DNA from: Bacillota bacterium
GTDB taxonomy: Bacteria > Bacillota > Negativicutes > Sporomusales > CTSoil-080
Length of the DNA stretch: 64,000 nucleotides
Direction: 5' to 3'
NCBI GenBank assembly: GCA_017889635.1
Contig: JAGGAC010000026.1
Span: 1 to 64,000 of the forward strand
Under the pieces are notes generated by a model. That model ran no database searches. It saw only the letters and a list, made by a program, of their open reading frames with translations, and was not told where the DNA came from. A program made the position numbers and the translations under genes. Each line of letters opens with the position of its first letter. Within the stretch, counting starts at the first letter, position 1. Shown here one piece after another: positions 27,283 to 34,658 of the stretch.

Positions 27283-28047
27283 TTATTTATTAGTTTTTTT
27301 ATCCGCTTCGATCAATAGACGAACTGCTTCCACAGCAACTTCAATTGCGGCGCTTGGATCATGAATATGGTCATTAGGCAAGCCTGCCTTTTCCCGTTCC
27401 TGATTCCACACAACGGATAGTACGCACCCCGCTCTGGCCCTAAGAACACTAGCCACAATATAGAGCGCTGCTGACTCCATTTCCGAAGCCAAACATCCCG
27501 CTTTAATCCAGGCGTCCCATTTATAGTTTAGCTCGGCGCCAACTGGCATACGATTAGGATTGTGCTGTCCGTAGAATGAATCTTTGCACTGAACAACGCC
27601 GGTATGAAAACTCTTGCCCAAATTAGCAGCAGCATTCACCAGGGCAGTGGTAACACTAAAATCAGCAACAGCCGGATATTCGATTGGAGCATACTCTTTC
27701 GAGGTCCCCTCCATACGTACTGCAGCAGTCGCCACCACCACATCACCGCTCAGCACCTGTTCCTGCATACCGCCGCAGGTACCAATTCTGATAAAGGTTC
27801 GAACCCCGGTCATATATAGTTCCTCAACAGCAATCGCCGCCGACGGGCCGCCAATACCGGTAGAAGTAACCAACACCCGCTCTCCATTTAACAAACCTGC
27901 ATATGTAGTGTATTCCCTGTTGGTTTTTACAGGTGATGGATTTTCTAACAACCGGGCGATTTTTTCCACCCGGCCTGGATCACCGGGAAGTATGGCATAT
28001 TTTGCCCCCTGCTCCAGAGTCAAACCAATATGATAAAGTTCTTTCAT
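27283..28047 (-). CDS. udp: Uridine phosphorylase
   Basis: A 254-residue nucleoside phosphorylase of the NP-I family. It has the phosphate-binding [13 protein letters not shown] at the start, [14 protein letters not shown], the RIGTCGG motif and the ribose/base-binding EMESAALYI. It splits uridine (or a related nucleoside) with phosphate into uracil and ribose-1-phosphate. The GGAGGT site precedes the ATG. It lies 66 bases after deoC on the same strand, which suggests a nucleoside salvage pair. Purine-nucleoside preference cannot be excluded. Confidence 0.9.
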   Translation of the reverse strand: MKELYHIGLTLEQGAKYAILPGDPGRVEKIARLLENPSPVKTNREYTTYAGLLNGERVLVTSTGIGGPSAAIAVEELYMTGVRTFIRIGTCGGMQEQVLSGDVVVATAAVRMEGTSKEYAPIEYPAVADFSVTTALVNAAANLGKSFHTGVVQCKDSFYGQHNPNRMPVGAELNYKWDAWIKAGCLASEMESAALYIVASVLRARAGCVLSVVWNQEREKAGLPNDHIHDPSAAIEVAVEAVRLLIEADKKTNK

Positions 28048-28113
28048 CCAAATACCTCCCTGTATTCACCCCAATTTAGCACTTTCTTTAGCGCCGCATT
28101 TTATTGGTAGTAT

Positions 28114-28764
28114 TTACGCGCCCTGAATAATAGCTATACTTGCACTGGTGCCTAATCTGTCGGCACCGGCTTCCAGCATTGCCACTGCGCGCGCATAATC
28201 GCTGATTCCTCCGGAAGCCTTTATTTTTATTCGGTCCCCGACGCATTCTTTCAGCAGCCTAATATCCTCCAGCGTAGCTCCGCTGCCGGAAAATCCAGTG
28301 GATGTTTTGACAAAATCAGCACCAGCCGCAATTGCAGTCAGACAAGCCTGCCGTTTTTCGTCATCATTCAGGAGGCAGGTTTCCAGGATTACTTTGACAA
28401 GCGCCTTCCCTTTTACAGCCTGCACCACGCTGGCGATATCCTGCTCAACACACTCCCAGTTGCCGGACTTAAGTGCGCCAACATTAATCACCATATCCAC
28501 TTCGGCCGCACCATTCGCTATCGCCTCAACTGCTTCAGCACACTTAATATTAGTGGTATTCGCCCCAAGCGGAAATCCGATCACGGTGCATACCAGTACC
28601 CCGGTGCCTTCTAAACAAGCGGTAGCAGACTGAACCTGACATGGATTAACGCAGACCGACTTGAACTTATGTTCCTTGGCCTCATTGCAAAGAGCTATAA
28701 TTTGCTCTTTAGTCGCTTGTGGTTTAAGCAACGTATGGTCAATTTTGAGAGCAATTTGCCGCAT
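28114..28764 (-). CDS. deoC: Deoxyribose-phosphate aldolase
   Basis: A 216-residue DeoC that cleaves 2-deoxyribose-5-phosphate to acetaldehyde and glyceraldehyde-3-phosphate. Motifs: [12 protein letters not shown] at the start, [15 protein letters not shown], the Schiff-base Lys in [12 protein letters not shown] and [10 protein letters not shown]. The ATG at 28764 is chosen because it matches the family N-terminus and has AAGGTGA upstream; the open frame runs 55 codons further but has no ribosome site and overlaps the next gene. With the downstream uridine phosphorylase it forms a nucleoside catabolism unit. Confidence 0.94.
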   Translation of the reverse strand: MRQIALKIDHTLLKPQATKEQIIALCNEAKEHKFKSVCVNPCQVQSATACLEGTGVLVCTVIGFPLGANTTNIKCAEAVEAIANGAAEVDMVINVGALKSGNWECVEQDIASVVQAVKGKALVKVILETCLLNDDEKRQACLTAIAAGADFVKTSTGFSGSGATLEDIRLLKECVGDRIKIKASGGISDYARAVAMLEAGADRLGTSASIAIIQGA

Positions 28765-28897
28765 ATACTTCACCTTCCTGCTTGTTATCAATAGTATGGC
28801 ACAGTATGAAAACCTAATCTCATTAATATACACAAAAAAATTATACCAATAGTTAACCATTACTTGTTTATTTTCATCAGTCTTAATCCAAGAATAT

Positions 28898-29719
28898 TCA
28901 CCTGCTGTTAGACGTAATAATGTCAGCACGACTTATAAACGGATGATGATACCTTAATCGTCCTGCGGTCCGCCCAAACTCAATGCTCTCTTCTGGACAG
29001 AAATGTAAACATGCCAAACATTCCTGGCAATGCGACTTCCATTCCGGTCGACCATTGACTAAGCGAATATTATCAACAGGGCAAATCTTTTCACAAATTC
29101 CACATGATGTACAACCAGCAGAACTTGAAAATTTGCGGTCATTTTTAGGCAGCAGACTTTTTCGCCAAAAGCTGTTAATTGCCGAACAAGGCAGCCAAAA
29201 ATATTCCGTTTCGATTGTCCGTATTTTTATCCGGATTATTTCTGCCAGTGCCTTAAGTCTATTATCGGCGTTTGTTAATATTATGTCCTGCTTATGCTGC
29301 GGTGGAAGGTTGGAAAGAGGAATATAGTTTGAAATCATCTCAACATGAAATCCGGCAGTTAATTTCTTTCCTTTATTGACTAATAATTTATTCAACTGAT
29401 TAAACGCACTGCTAAAATAGTGGTTTCCACAGGTTACAATAGCAAATACGTACCCCACTGATTTCATGTCCAGTTTACTAATAAATTCGGCTACTATTGG
29501 CGGCATACCAAAATAATGCATAGGAAATACAAAGCCGATACTCTCAGCATCAGTAGTTACAGTTTCTTCTTTATTAGCCGAAGCTATCGAAATCAGGGGG
29601 CAATTAGGCAAGCTTTGGCTAATTGTCTTGGCAGCATATAATGAGTTTCCGGTTGCGGAAAAGTAGTAGATAATTTGTTTTGCAGCAGAATCCTTTAATT
29701 TTATTCCTTGCTCATTCAT
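28898..29719 (-). CDS. EFR1-type ferredoxin with flavodoxin domain
   Basis: A 273-residue fusion. It starts with a flavodoxin-like domain ([15 protein letters not shown], the FMN loop) of about 170 residues and ends with two 4Fe-4S motifs, [12 protein letters not shown] and [12 protein letters not shown]. Such EFR1 proteins are common in anaerobic Firmicutes and are assumed to pass electrons; the partner is unknown. The ribosome site AAAGGA is adjacent to the Met at 29731 and 12 bases before the Met at 29719, so I prefer the latter, with some doubt. It is monocistronic and ends within the upstream region of deoC. Confidence 0.85.
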   Translation of the reverse strand: MNEQGIKLKDSAAKQIIYYFSATGNSLYAAKTISQSLPNCPLISIASANKEETVTTDAESIGFVFPMHYFGMPPIVAEFISKLDMKSVGYVFAIVTCGNHYFSSAFNQLNKLLVNKGKKLTAGFHVEMISNYIPLSNLPPQHKQDIILTNADNRLKALAEIIRIKIRTIETEYFWLPCSAINSFWRKSLLPKNDRKFSSSAGCTSCGICEKICPVDNIRLVNGRPEWKSHCQECLACLHFCPEESIEFGRTAGRLRYHHPFISRADIITSNSR

Positions 29720-29883
29720 CAGCTGACACATTCCTTTCTTAACTCAAAACAAAATAAATTATTGTCAAGAGGCTTACCAGCACTCTAATGAACCTTTTTT
29801 ACAACTAACTATACCTTATGGTTATTTCATATATTTGTCAATGCTATAGCCTTTAGATCTATCTCAGTCAACCAATATTAGTT

Positions 29884-29922
29884 AAAAACCCGTTTAAAAC
29901 TTATCGTTTTAAACGGGTTTTT
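29884..29922. terminator. Bidirectional terminator after the amidase-GerM operon
   Basis: Perfect 17-base arms at 29884-29900 and 29906-29922 around a 5-base loop, with a run of A at the left end and of T at the right. It can stop transcripts from both sides. The amidase-GerM operon ends here. Confidence 0.9.
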
Positions 29923-29934
29923 ACTGCATTTTTT

Positions 29935-30531
29935 CTAGCGCTTAATCAGATTCTCTGACCGAGCAAGGGGTTGACTAGTATCAAGATGTCCTGTAATGGT
30001 ATCGATTTTTTTGCCATTAACCATAATCTGTACTTTTTCAACCTCTGGAAATTCTGTCAGAGTATCAACTATTGCTGCAACAAGCATCATCTCAGCAGTT
30101 GATCCGCCATGATTACTTTTTATTAAATCGTCACTAAAATCGGCGTAGGCAATGTGATTTTTTACTTTTACGCCTAGCACCTTAGTGCCAGCAGGTACTA
30201 CCGATACTAGCTGTGAACTCTGCGGACCTGCAACCAAATTCTCAAGGGCTGTTTGAAGCGGATGCTCGGTTTTGGGTACAGATTGAGTCTCTGGAACTAA
30301 GTACATAGCATCTTCAGTTGCATGATAGGTTGTAACTTGCATCATTTCCTGAGCTTTTGGGGAATTTTTCGGAGCTGGAGCAGGCAATTCCTGCTGATTT
30401 TGCTTCACATTGACGTCAACATTCGGCGCTGCTGTATCATTACCGTCGCTTTTGGGAGGTGGTGCACCACAACCAGCTGCCAACCCAAGCATCACAACAA
30501 GTACAGCACAGATAACATATCTCGGAAACAT
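29935..30531 (-). CDS. GerMN-domain lipoprotein
   Basis: A 198-residue lipoprotein. The signal has a lipobox at GLAAGC; a Pro/Lys-rich linker follows and then a GerMN domain (about 75-190) with HPLQTALENLVAGP and FPEVEKVQIMVNGKK. GerM-type domains occur in spore cortex and germination proteins and also in general envelope lipoproteins. Its start codon overlaps the stop of the amidase gene, so the two are coupled. The pairing with an amidase and a WalR-like promoter points to peptidoglycan work in vegetative cells or sporulation (inference). Confidence 0.9.
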   Translation of the reverse strand: MFPRYVICAVLVVMLGLAAGCGAPPPKSDGNDTAAPNVDVNVKQNQQELPAPAPKNSPKAQEMMQVTTYHATEDAMYLVPETQSVPKTEHPLQTALENLVAGPQSSQLVSVVPAGTKVLGVKVKNHIAYADFSDDLIKSNHGGSTAEMMLVAAIVDTLTEFPEVEKVQIMVNGKKIDTITGHLDTSQPLARSENLIKR

Positions 30532-31625
30532 TAATTTATACCTCCTAGTTTAGCGGCTTGAACAAAGAAATTGTTTACTCCGTTGACAATGCCTTGAGCA
30601 AGCTTTTGCTGGAATTGAGGCGTATTAAGCAGTTTTTCCTCACTAGGGTTTGACAGAAAAGCCAATTCGACAAGTACAGCGGGCATAGCAGTATTTTTGA
30701 GCACATAGAAGTTAGCCGGGTAAATGCCCCGATCACTTAGACCACTCGCTTTGACCATGCCATCTTGGAGATTCTGAGCCAGCAGTTTGCCATAGATTGT
30801 ATTTTTATAGAAATACGATCCTATACCGCCGACTTGGGAATTTTGAAACGAATTGGCATGGATAGATAAAAATATATCAGCATTATTTCTATTGCCAACC
30901 TCGGCTCGGGCGCTTAATTCTTCTGTGGCGCTGTCATTCGGTGCGTAAACATCACGATCATTTACCCGAGTCATATATACTTTTGCTCCAGCTTTCTCTA
31001 GGAGTGCCTTTACTTCCATCGCTACAGCTAAAGTCACAGCTTTTTCCTGAACACCATTCGGCCCAATAGCCCCGCTATCAGTGCCGCCATGCCCTGGATC
31101 GACAGCAATCACCTTGCCTTTCAAGCTGGGAGTAAAGTTGAAGTTTGGAACTGACAGGGGCTTGTCAATATCAATAACAACCCGGAAAGGTCGATTTGTC
31201 GCTGTGTCCTCCGGCAATGTATATACCTTACACTCAGTATCATCAATTGCTTCCGGCAAATTAATTACTAGCCGACAGTCAGACTTGTCCAACGACGAAA
31301 TACTTAGATCACTGGCAATTTTTCCGTCAAGAACAATATTGTTTGCAACATTTCCTAACTCAGCCCCTTTAATATCGACAATAAGCTGGGGGGTTGGCGA
31401 ACTACTTAACGACTTGGAAACCTGTACCGGGCCAGTAACTTCAACTACTAACCGCAGACTCTTTTCCCCGGTAACTCCGTCAGTACGAACAGCATGCCTA
31501 ACACTAGATAAACGAGTTAATGAGTCTTGCTTAGAAGCTCCGGCATCAACCGGAACAGCTAATGCAAGCTGCGATATGATTATAATCTGTAACATCAGCA
31601 CTGATAGCATCTTTTTCAGCGGCAT
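30531..31625 (-). CDS. N-acetylmuramoyl-L-alanine amidase with AMIN domain
   Basis: A 364-residue secreted enzyme with a signal peptide (about 1-28). An AMIN domain follows (about 40-150) that would target it to septum or envelope polymers. The catalytic domain is Amidase_3 (about 175-355), with zinc ligands His in VDPGHGG, Glu in QEKAVTLAVAME and His in LSIHANS, and the catalytic Glu in VLVELAFLSN. It cuts the bond between MurNAc and L-Ala in peptidoglycan and resembles AmiC-like enzymes. Its promoter carries a WalR-like box at 31706-31732. It is the first gene of a two-gene operon. Confidence 0.94.
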   Translation of the reverse strand: MPLKKMLSVLMLQIIIISQLALAVPVDAGASKQDSLTRLSSVRHAVRTDGVTGEKSLRLVVEVTGPVQVSKSLSSSPTPQLIVDIKGAELGNVANNIVLDGKIASDLSISSLDKSDCRLVINLPEAIDDTECKVYTLPEDTATNRPFRVVIDIDKPLSVPNFNFTPSLKGKVIAVDPGHGGTDSGAIGPNGVQEKAVTLAVAMEVKALLEKAGAKVYMTRVNDRDVYAPNDSATEELSARAEVGNRNNADIFLSIHANSFQNSQVGGIGSYFYKNTIYGKLLAQNLQDGMVKASGLSDRGIYPANFYVLKNTAMPAVLVELAFLSNPSEEKLLNTPQFQQKLAQGIVNGVNNFFVQAAKLGGIN

Positions 31626-31699
31626 AAGCAGTTCCTCCTAAAAATTTTTGCAACAATTAAATAATAATTGAGGGCTGATTTTTTTTGTTATTAAAAGTC

Positions 31700-31732
31700 A
31701 TTATAGCATCCTATCATTACAATTTTGTTACA
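31700..31732 (-). promoter_or_regulatory. WalR-like box and -10 of the amidase-GerM operon
   Basis: On the minus strand TGTAAC (31732-31727), 5 bases, TGTAAT (31721-31716), 10 bases, then TATAAT (31705-31700). Both hexamers fit the published WalR consensus TGTWAH-N5-TGTWAH and lie where a -35 would be. An amidase is a classical WalR target. Confidence 0.72.
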
Positions 31733-31780
31733 ATTTTTTTTACAGGCATTGCCATATATGTATAAATAAATTAATATAGT

Positions 31781-31800
31781 AAATAGTATTATTACTATTT
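31781..31800 (+). promoter_or_regulatory. Probable Fur-family operator (autoregulation)
   Basis: A 20-base inverted repeat with perfect 8-base arms AAATAGTA and TACTATTT around TTAT, ending 17 bases before the Fur-family start codon. Size and symmetry fit Fur/Zur/PerR boxes, although the sequence is not the exact consensus. Confidence 0.6.
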
Positions 31801-31817
31801 AGGATGGTGTGTAAGTA

Positions 31818-32240
31818 ATGGAAAAATTATTGAATGCGCTCCGGGCTAAGGGTTACAAAATGACACCACAGCGCCGAGCCGTCGCAGCCGCTTTAATCAA
31901 GTGCGGAAAATTTGCCACAGCCCAGCAATTGCTGTTACAAGTCAAGCAAACAACACCCGATGTCAGTCTAGATACAATCTATCGCAACCTCAGTCTTTTT
32001 GTAAAATTGGGCTTGGTAACCGAAATCCATCTTCCTGGCCGGGAAGGTAATATATTTGAAGTAACTACTAATCAACACCATCATCATTTAGTTTGTATTA
32101 ACTGTGGTAAAACCGAGTGTTTGGATTACTGCCCAATCAGCAGCCACGATCTCGAGAAAGCTCGGGAACGGGACTTTCAAATTATATCGCATGCTTTAGA
32201 ATTCTATGGTTACTGCCGCACATGCCGGACGGCAGGATAA
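31818..32240 (+). CDS. Fur-family metal regulator, Zur-like
   Basis: A 140-residue Fur-family repressor: winged helix (KMTPQRRAVAAAL, SLDTIYRNLSLFVKLGLV), metal site HHHHLVCINCGKTECL, and a second CRTC pair. The two CxxC pairs form the structural zinc site. The gene directly before a ZnuA-like protein suggests zinc (Zur) or manganese as the signal rather than iron, but the sequence does not prove this. A palindrome just upstream is a likely self-operator. The start has a weak ribosome site (TAAG) and matches the family length. Confidence 0.93.
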   Translation: MEKLLNALRAKGYKMTPQRRAVAAALIKCGKFATAQQLLLQVKQTTPDVSLDTIYRNLSLFVKLGLVTEIHLPGREGNIFEVTTNQHHHHLVCINCGKTECLDYCPISSHDLEKARERDFQIISHALEFYGYCRTCRTAG

Positions 32241-32273
32241 CCAACTAACTAACAACCAAGGAGAGATATTATT

Positions 32274-33218
32274 ATGAAACTTAACGTAAAATCCATACTT
32301 ATCCTGGCATTATCGTTATTATTGCCTATTTCACTGGCAGGGTGCGCCAATACTGCCAATACAGCTAAGTCGGCTGGAAAACTAAAGGTTGTAACTTCGA
32401 TTTATCCGGTATATGAGTTCACCAAACAAGTAGGCGGCGATAAAGTTGACGTCAGCATGCTGGTGCCGCAAGGAGCCGAACCGCATGATTGGGAGCCGAC
32501 AGCCACCCAACTCATCCAGATCAAATCCGCTAAACTCTTTTTGTATCACGGAGCCGGCATGGAAAATCTCGATAAAATATTGAATCAAGATACACTAGGA
32601 ACTGCCAAGGCGGTAGCGGTAAGCCAAAATATACAACCCCTAAATGAGGAACATACTGGTGAGAATGAAGCTGATCATAGTGCCGGTCATAACCACCCGG
32701 ACGCTCATATGTGGCTTGATCCCTTATCCGCCCAACAGGAAGTATTAAATATTGCGCAGGCTCTTCAGGCTGTTGATCCTGAAAACAGCGACTACTATAA
32801 ACAAAATGCTGAAAAATATAACAAAGAGTTAGCACAGCTTGACCAAGAATACCAAAGAACACTCAATAATCTTCCCAGGCGGGACATCATTACCAGTCAT
32901 GCAGCCTTTAGTTATCTTACTAAGCGTTATAACTTGACCCAAGTAGCTATTATGGGACTAGCTCCCGACAGCGAACCGACCCCCGAAAAACTGGCTAATA
33001 TAATCGACTTCTGCAAAAAACACAAGGTTAAATATATCTTCTTTGAAACGCTGGTTAGTCCAAAACTGTCCGAAACTGTAGCCCGGGAAACAGGGGCAAA
33101 ACTACTTGTGCTTAATCCGCTTGAAAGCCTGACAGTCGACGAAACAAATCAAGGTAAAAACTATATCACGGTTATGCAGGATAATCTAGCTAATCTAAAA
33201 ATAGCACTTAGCGAATAG
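32274..33218 (+). CDS. znuA: ZnuA-like metal-binding lipoprotein
   Basis: A 314-residue cluster A-I metal-binding protein with a lipoprotein signal (ISLAGC). Metal ligands are visible as His in AEPHDWEP, His in DAHMWLDP and His in ITSHAAFSYL, plus an acidic residue near ETLVSP. A short His/Asp-rich loop (NEEHTGENEADHSAGHNHP), typical of zinc proteins, lies before the second ligand. It captures zinc or manganese in the periplasm. The gene follows the Fur-family gene by 33 bases. No ABC ATPase or permease follows it, so the rest of the transporter must be elsewhere. Confidence 0.9.
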   Translation: MKLNVKSILILALSLLLPISLAGCANTANTAKSAGKLKVVTSIYPVYEFTKQVGGDKVDVSMLVPQGAEPHDWEPTATQLIQIKSAKLFLYHGAGMENLDKILNQDTLGTAKAVAVSQNIQPLNEEHTGENEADHSAGHNHPDAHMWLDPLSAQQEVLNIAQALQAVDPENSDYYKQNAEKYNKELAQLDQEYQRTLNNLPRRDIITSHAAFSYLTKRYNLTQVAIMGLAPDSEPTPEKLANIIDFCKKHKVKYIFFETLVSPKLSETVARETGAKLLVLNPLESLTVDETNQGKNYITVMQDNLANLKIALSE

Positions 33219-33221
33219 TAG

Positions 33222-33280
33222 TATAATAAAAAGAGGTAAAGCTGGTTCAGTACAAATCAGCTCTACCTCTTTTTATTATA
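33222..33280. terminator. Bidirectional terminator between znuA and the tolC-type gene
   Basis: Arms of 23 bases at 33222-33244 and 33258-33280 with a single mismatch, rich in A on the left and T on the right. It serves both convergent operons. Confidence 0.9.
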
Positions 33281-33297
33281 AAAGAAATTTCAAAGTC

Positions 33298-34593
33298 CTA
33301 TTCCACGCTTACTCCTATTGCTTTATCTAAACGGGCCCGGCTGACATTATAGTCATACAGCGCTTGGATATTGTTGGTTTTCGCAGTATTTAGGGCCAAC
33401 TCGGCGTCAATAACATCAAGGTTGATTCCTATGCCGCTATTATAGCGTTTAAGGGCCACCGTAAAGTTAGTCTGAGCTTCCTCCACTGCCACCTTGCTTG
33501 TTTCAATACGCTTTTCAGCTTCTTTCAGGCTTAAATAAGCCTGACTGGCTTCGAGCGTAATATTATCCCCAATTTCCTTTACCTGTTCCCTGGCTTTAAT
33601 TAACGCATACTTAGCTTTCTCTATTTTAGCCGAACCTACCCCGGAATCCAATATATTCCACTCAGCTATCAACGCGGCAGTCCAGTGACTATAGTCTGTT
33701 CCTGGATACTCTATATTATTCCAGACATTTGTTCCGACCAAATTGACAGTTGGCCGCTTTTCCCCTTTGGCAATTTTCATTTGAGTTTCGGCAATTGCTA
33801 AGTTAGTTTTTACCTGATCTACTTCAAGCCGATGCTTTAACGCATAATTAATGCTATCATCCATCGTCAGCGGATACTTATCGTATTTTAATTCCGCCTT
33901 CAATTTCAGTTCGCCGCGCAGGGGAAGTCCCATCACATGATTGAGCCGGTACACAGCCATCTCATAATTATTCTGAGCCTTTATCAAATTATCCTCAACA
34001 TTAGCCACCTGAACCTTAGTCCTAAGTACATCGGCCTTAGCAACAACCCCAACCTCAAATTGCCGTTCAACATTTCTCTGGTGGTTCGTGAGAGCATCCA
34101 CCGATTGTTGGGTTACATTAACCATATTTCTGGTGGCAAGCACTTGATAAAAATCTGTTGTCGCCTCTAATTTTATGTCTTGTTTACTTGTTTGGAAACT
34201 TAAATTAGCTACTTTCGACCCCAGCTTTTGCGCCTCGACTGCGTTTTCCAGTTTACCTCCGCTGTAGAGCGGCACCGCCAACGTCAGTTTGTGACTAAAG
34301 TAATTATACGGCGACACCGCAGCCAGGGATGCCACATAGGTTGGCGGCTCGGTGGAACGCATATTGGTATTAGTATAAGTAAGCGAAAAGCCTTTATTGC
34401 CTTTGGATTCTTCTACTTCCCATAACGCTTTTTCTTTATCAGCTGCCGCCATTTTTACCCCATGGCTGTTTTTTAGCGCTAAATTAACACTATCCTCAAG
34501 TGTTAATTCGAGGGGATTTGCTAGTACCGGCTGCGTCACCATAAGTAAAGCAGAAATTATAAGCATTTTAGTAGTATAACGTGATCGTTTCAC
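33298..34593 (-). CDS. TolC-family outer-membrane efflux protein
   Basis: A 431-residue outer-membrane channel. It has a signal peptide (to about residue 25), two internal TolC repeats rich in coiled-coil heptads (about 30-220 and 240-425) and the typical SVNLALKNSHGVKMAAADKEKA start. It forms the outer-membrane exit for the RND pump encoded upstream. The ribosome site is AGGGGG-like. It is last in the tetR-adaptor-RND-tolC series. TolC presence confirms a diderm envelope. Confidence 0.9.
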   Translation of the reverse strand: MKRSRYTTKMLIISALLMVTQPVLANPLELTLEDSVNLALKNSHGVKMAAADKEKALWEVEESKGNKGFSLTYTNTNMRSTEPPTYVASLAAVSPYNYFSHKLTLAVPLYSGGKLENAVEAQKLGSKVANLSFQTSKQDIKLEATTDFYQVLATRNMVNVTQQSVDALTNHQRNVERQFEVGVVAKADVLRTKVQVANVEDNLIKAQNNYEMAVYRLNHVMGLPLRGELKLKAELKYDKYPLTMDDSINYALKHRLEVDQVKTNLAIAETQMKIAKGEKRPTVNLVGTNVWNNIEYPGTDYSHWTAALIAEWNILDSGVGSAKIEKAKYALIKAREQVKEIGDNITLEASQAYLSLKEAEKRIETSKVAVEEAQTNFTVALKRYNSGIGINLDVIDAELALNTAKTNNIQALYDYNVSRARLDKAIGVSVE

Positions 34594-34658
34594 AAAACTG
34601 ACCCCCTATAGCATTTTTCAGCTTAATATTCTCATCAACTATATTTCTGCCATAGCTA

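Noticed and set aside
28765-28929. Longer N-terminus for DeoC
   Set aside because: The upstream codons have no ribosome site, do not match the family and overlap the next gene.
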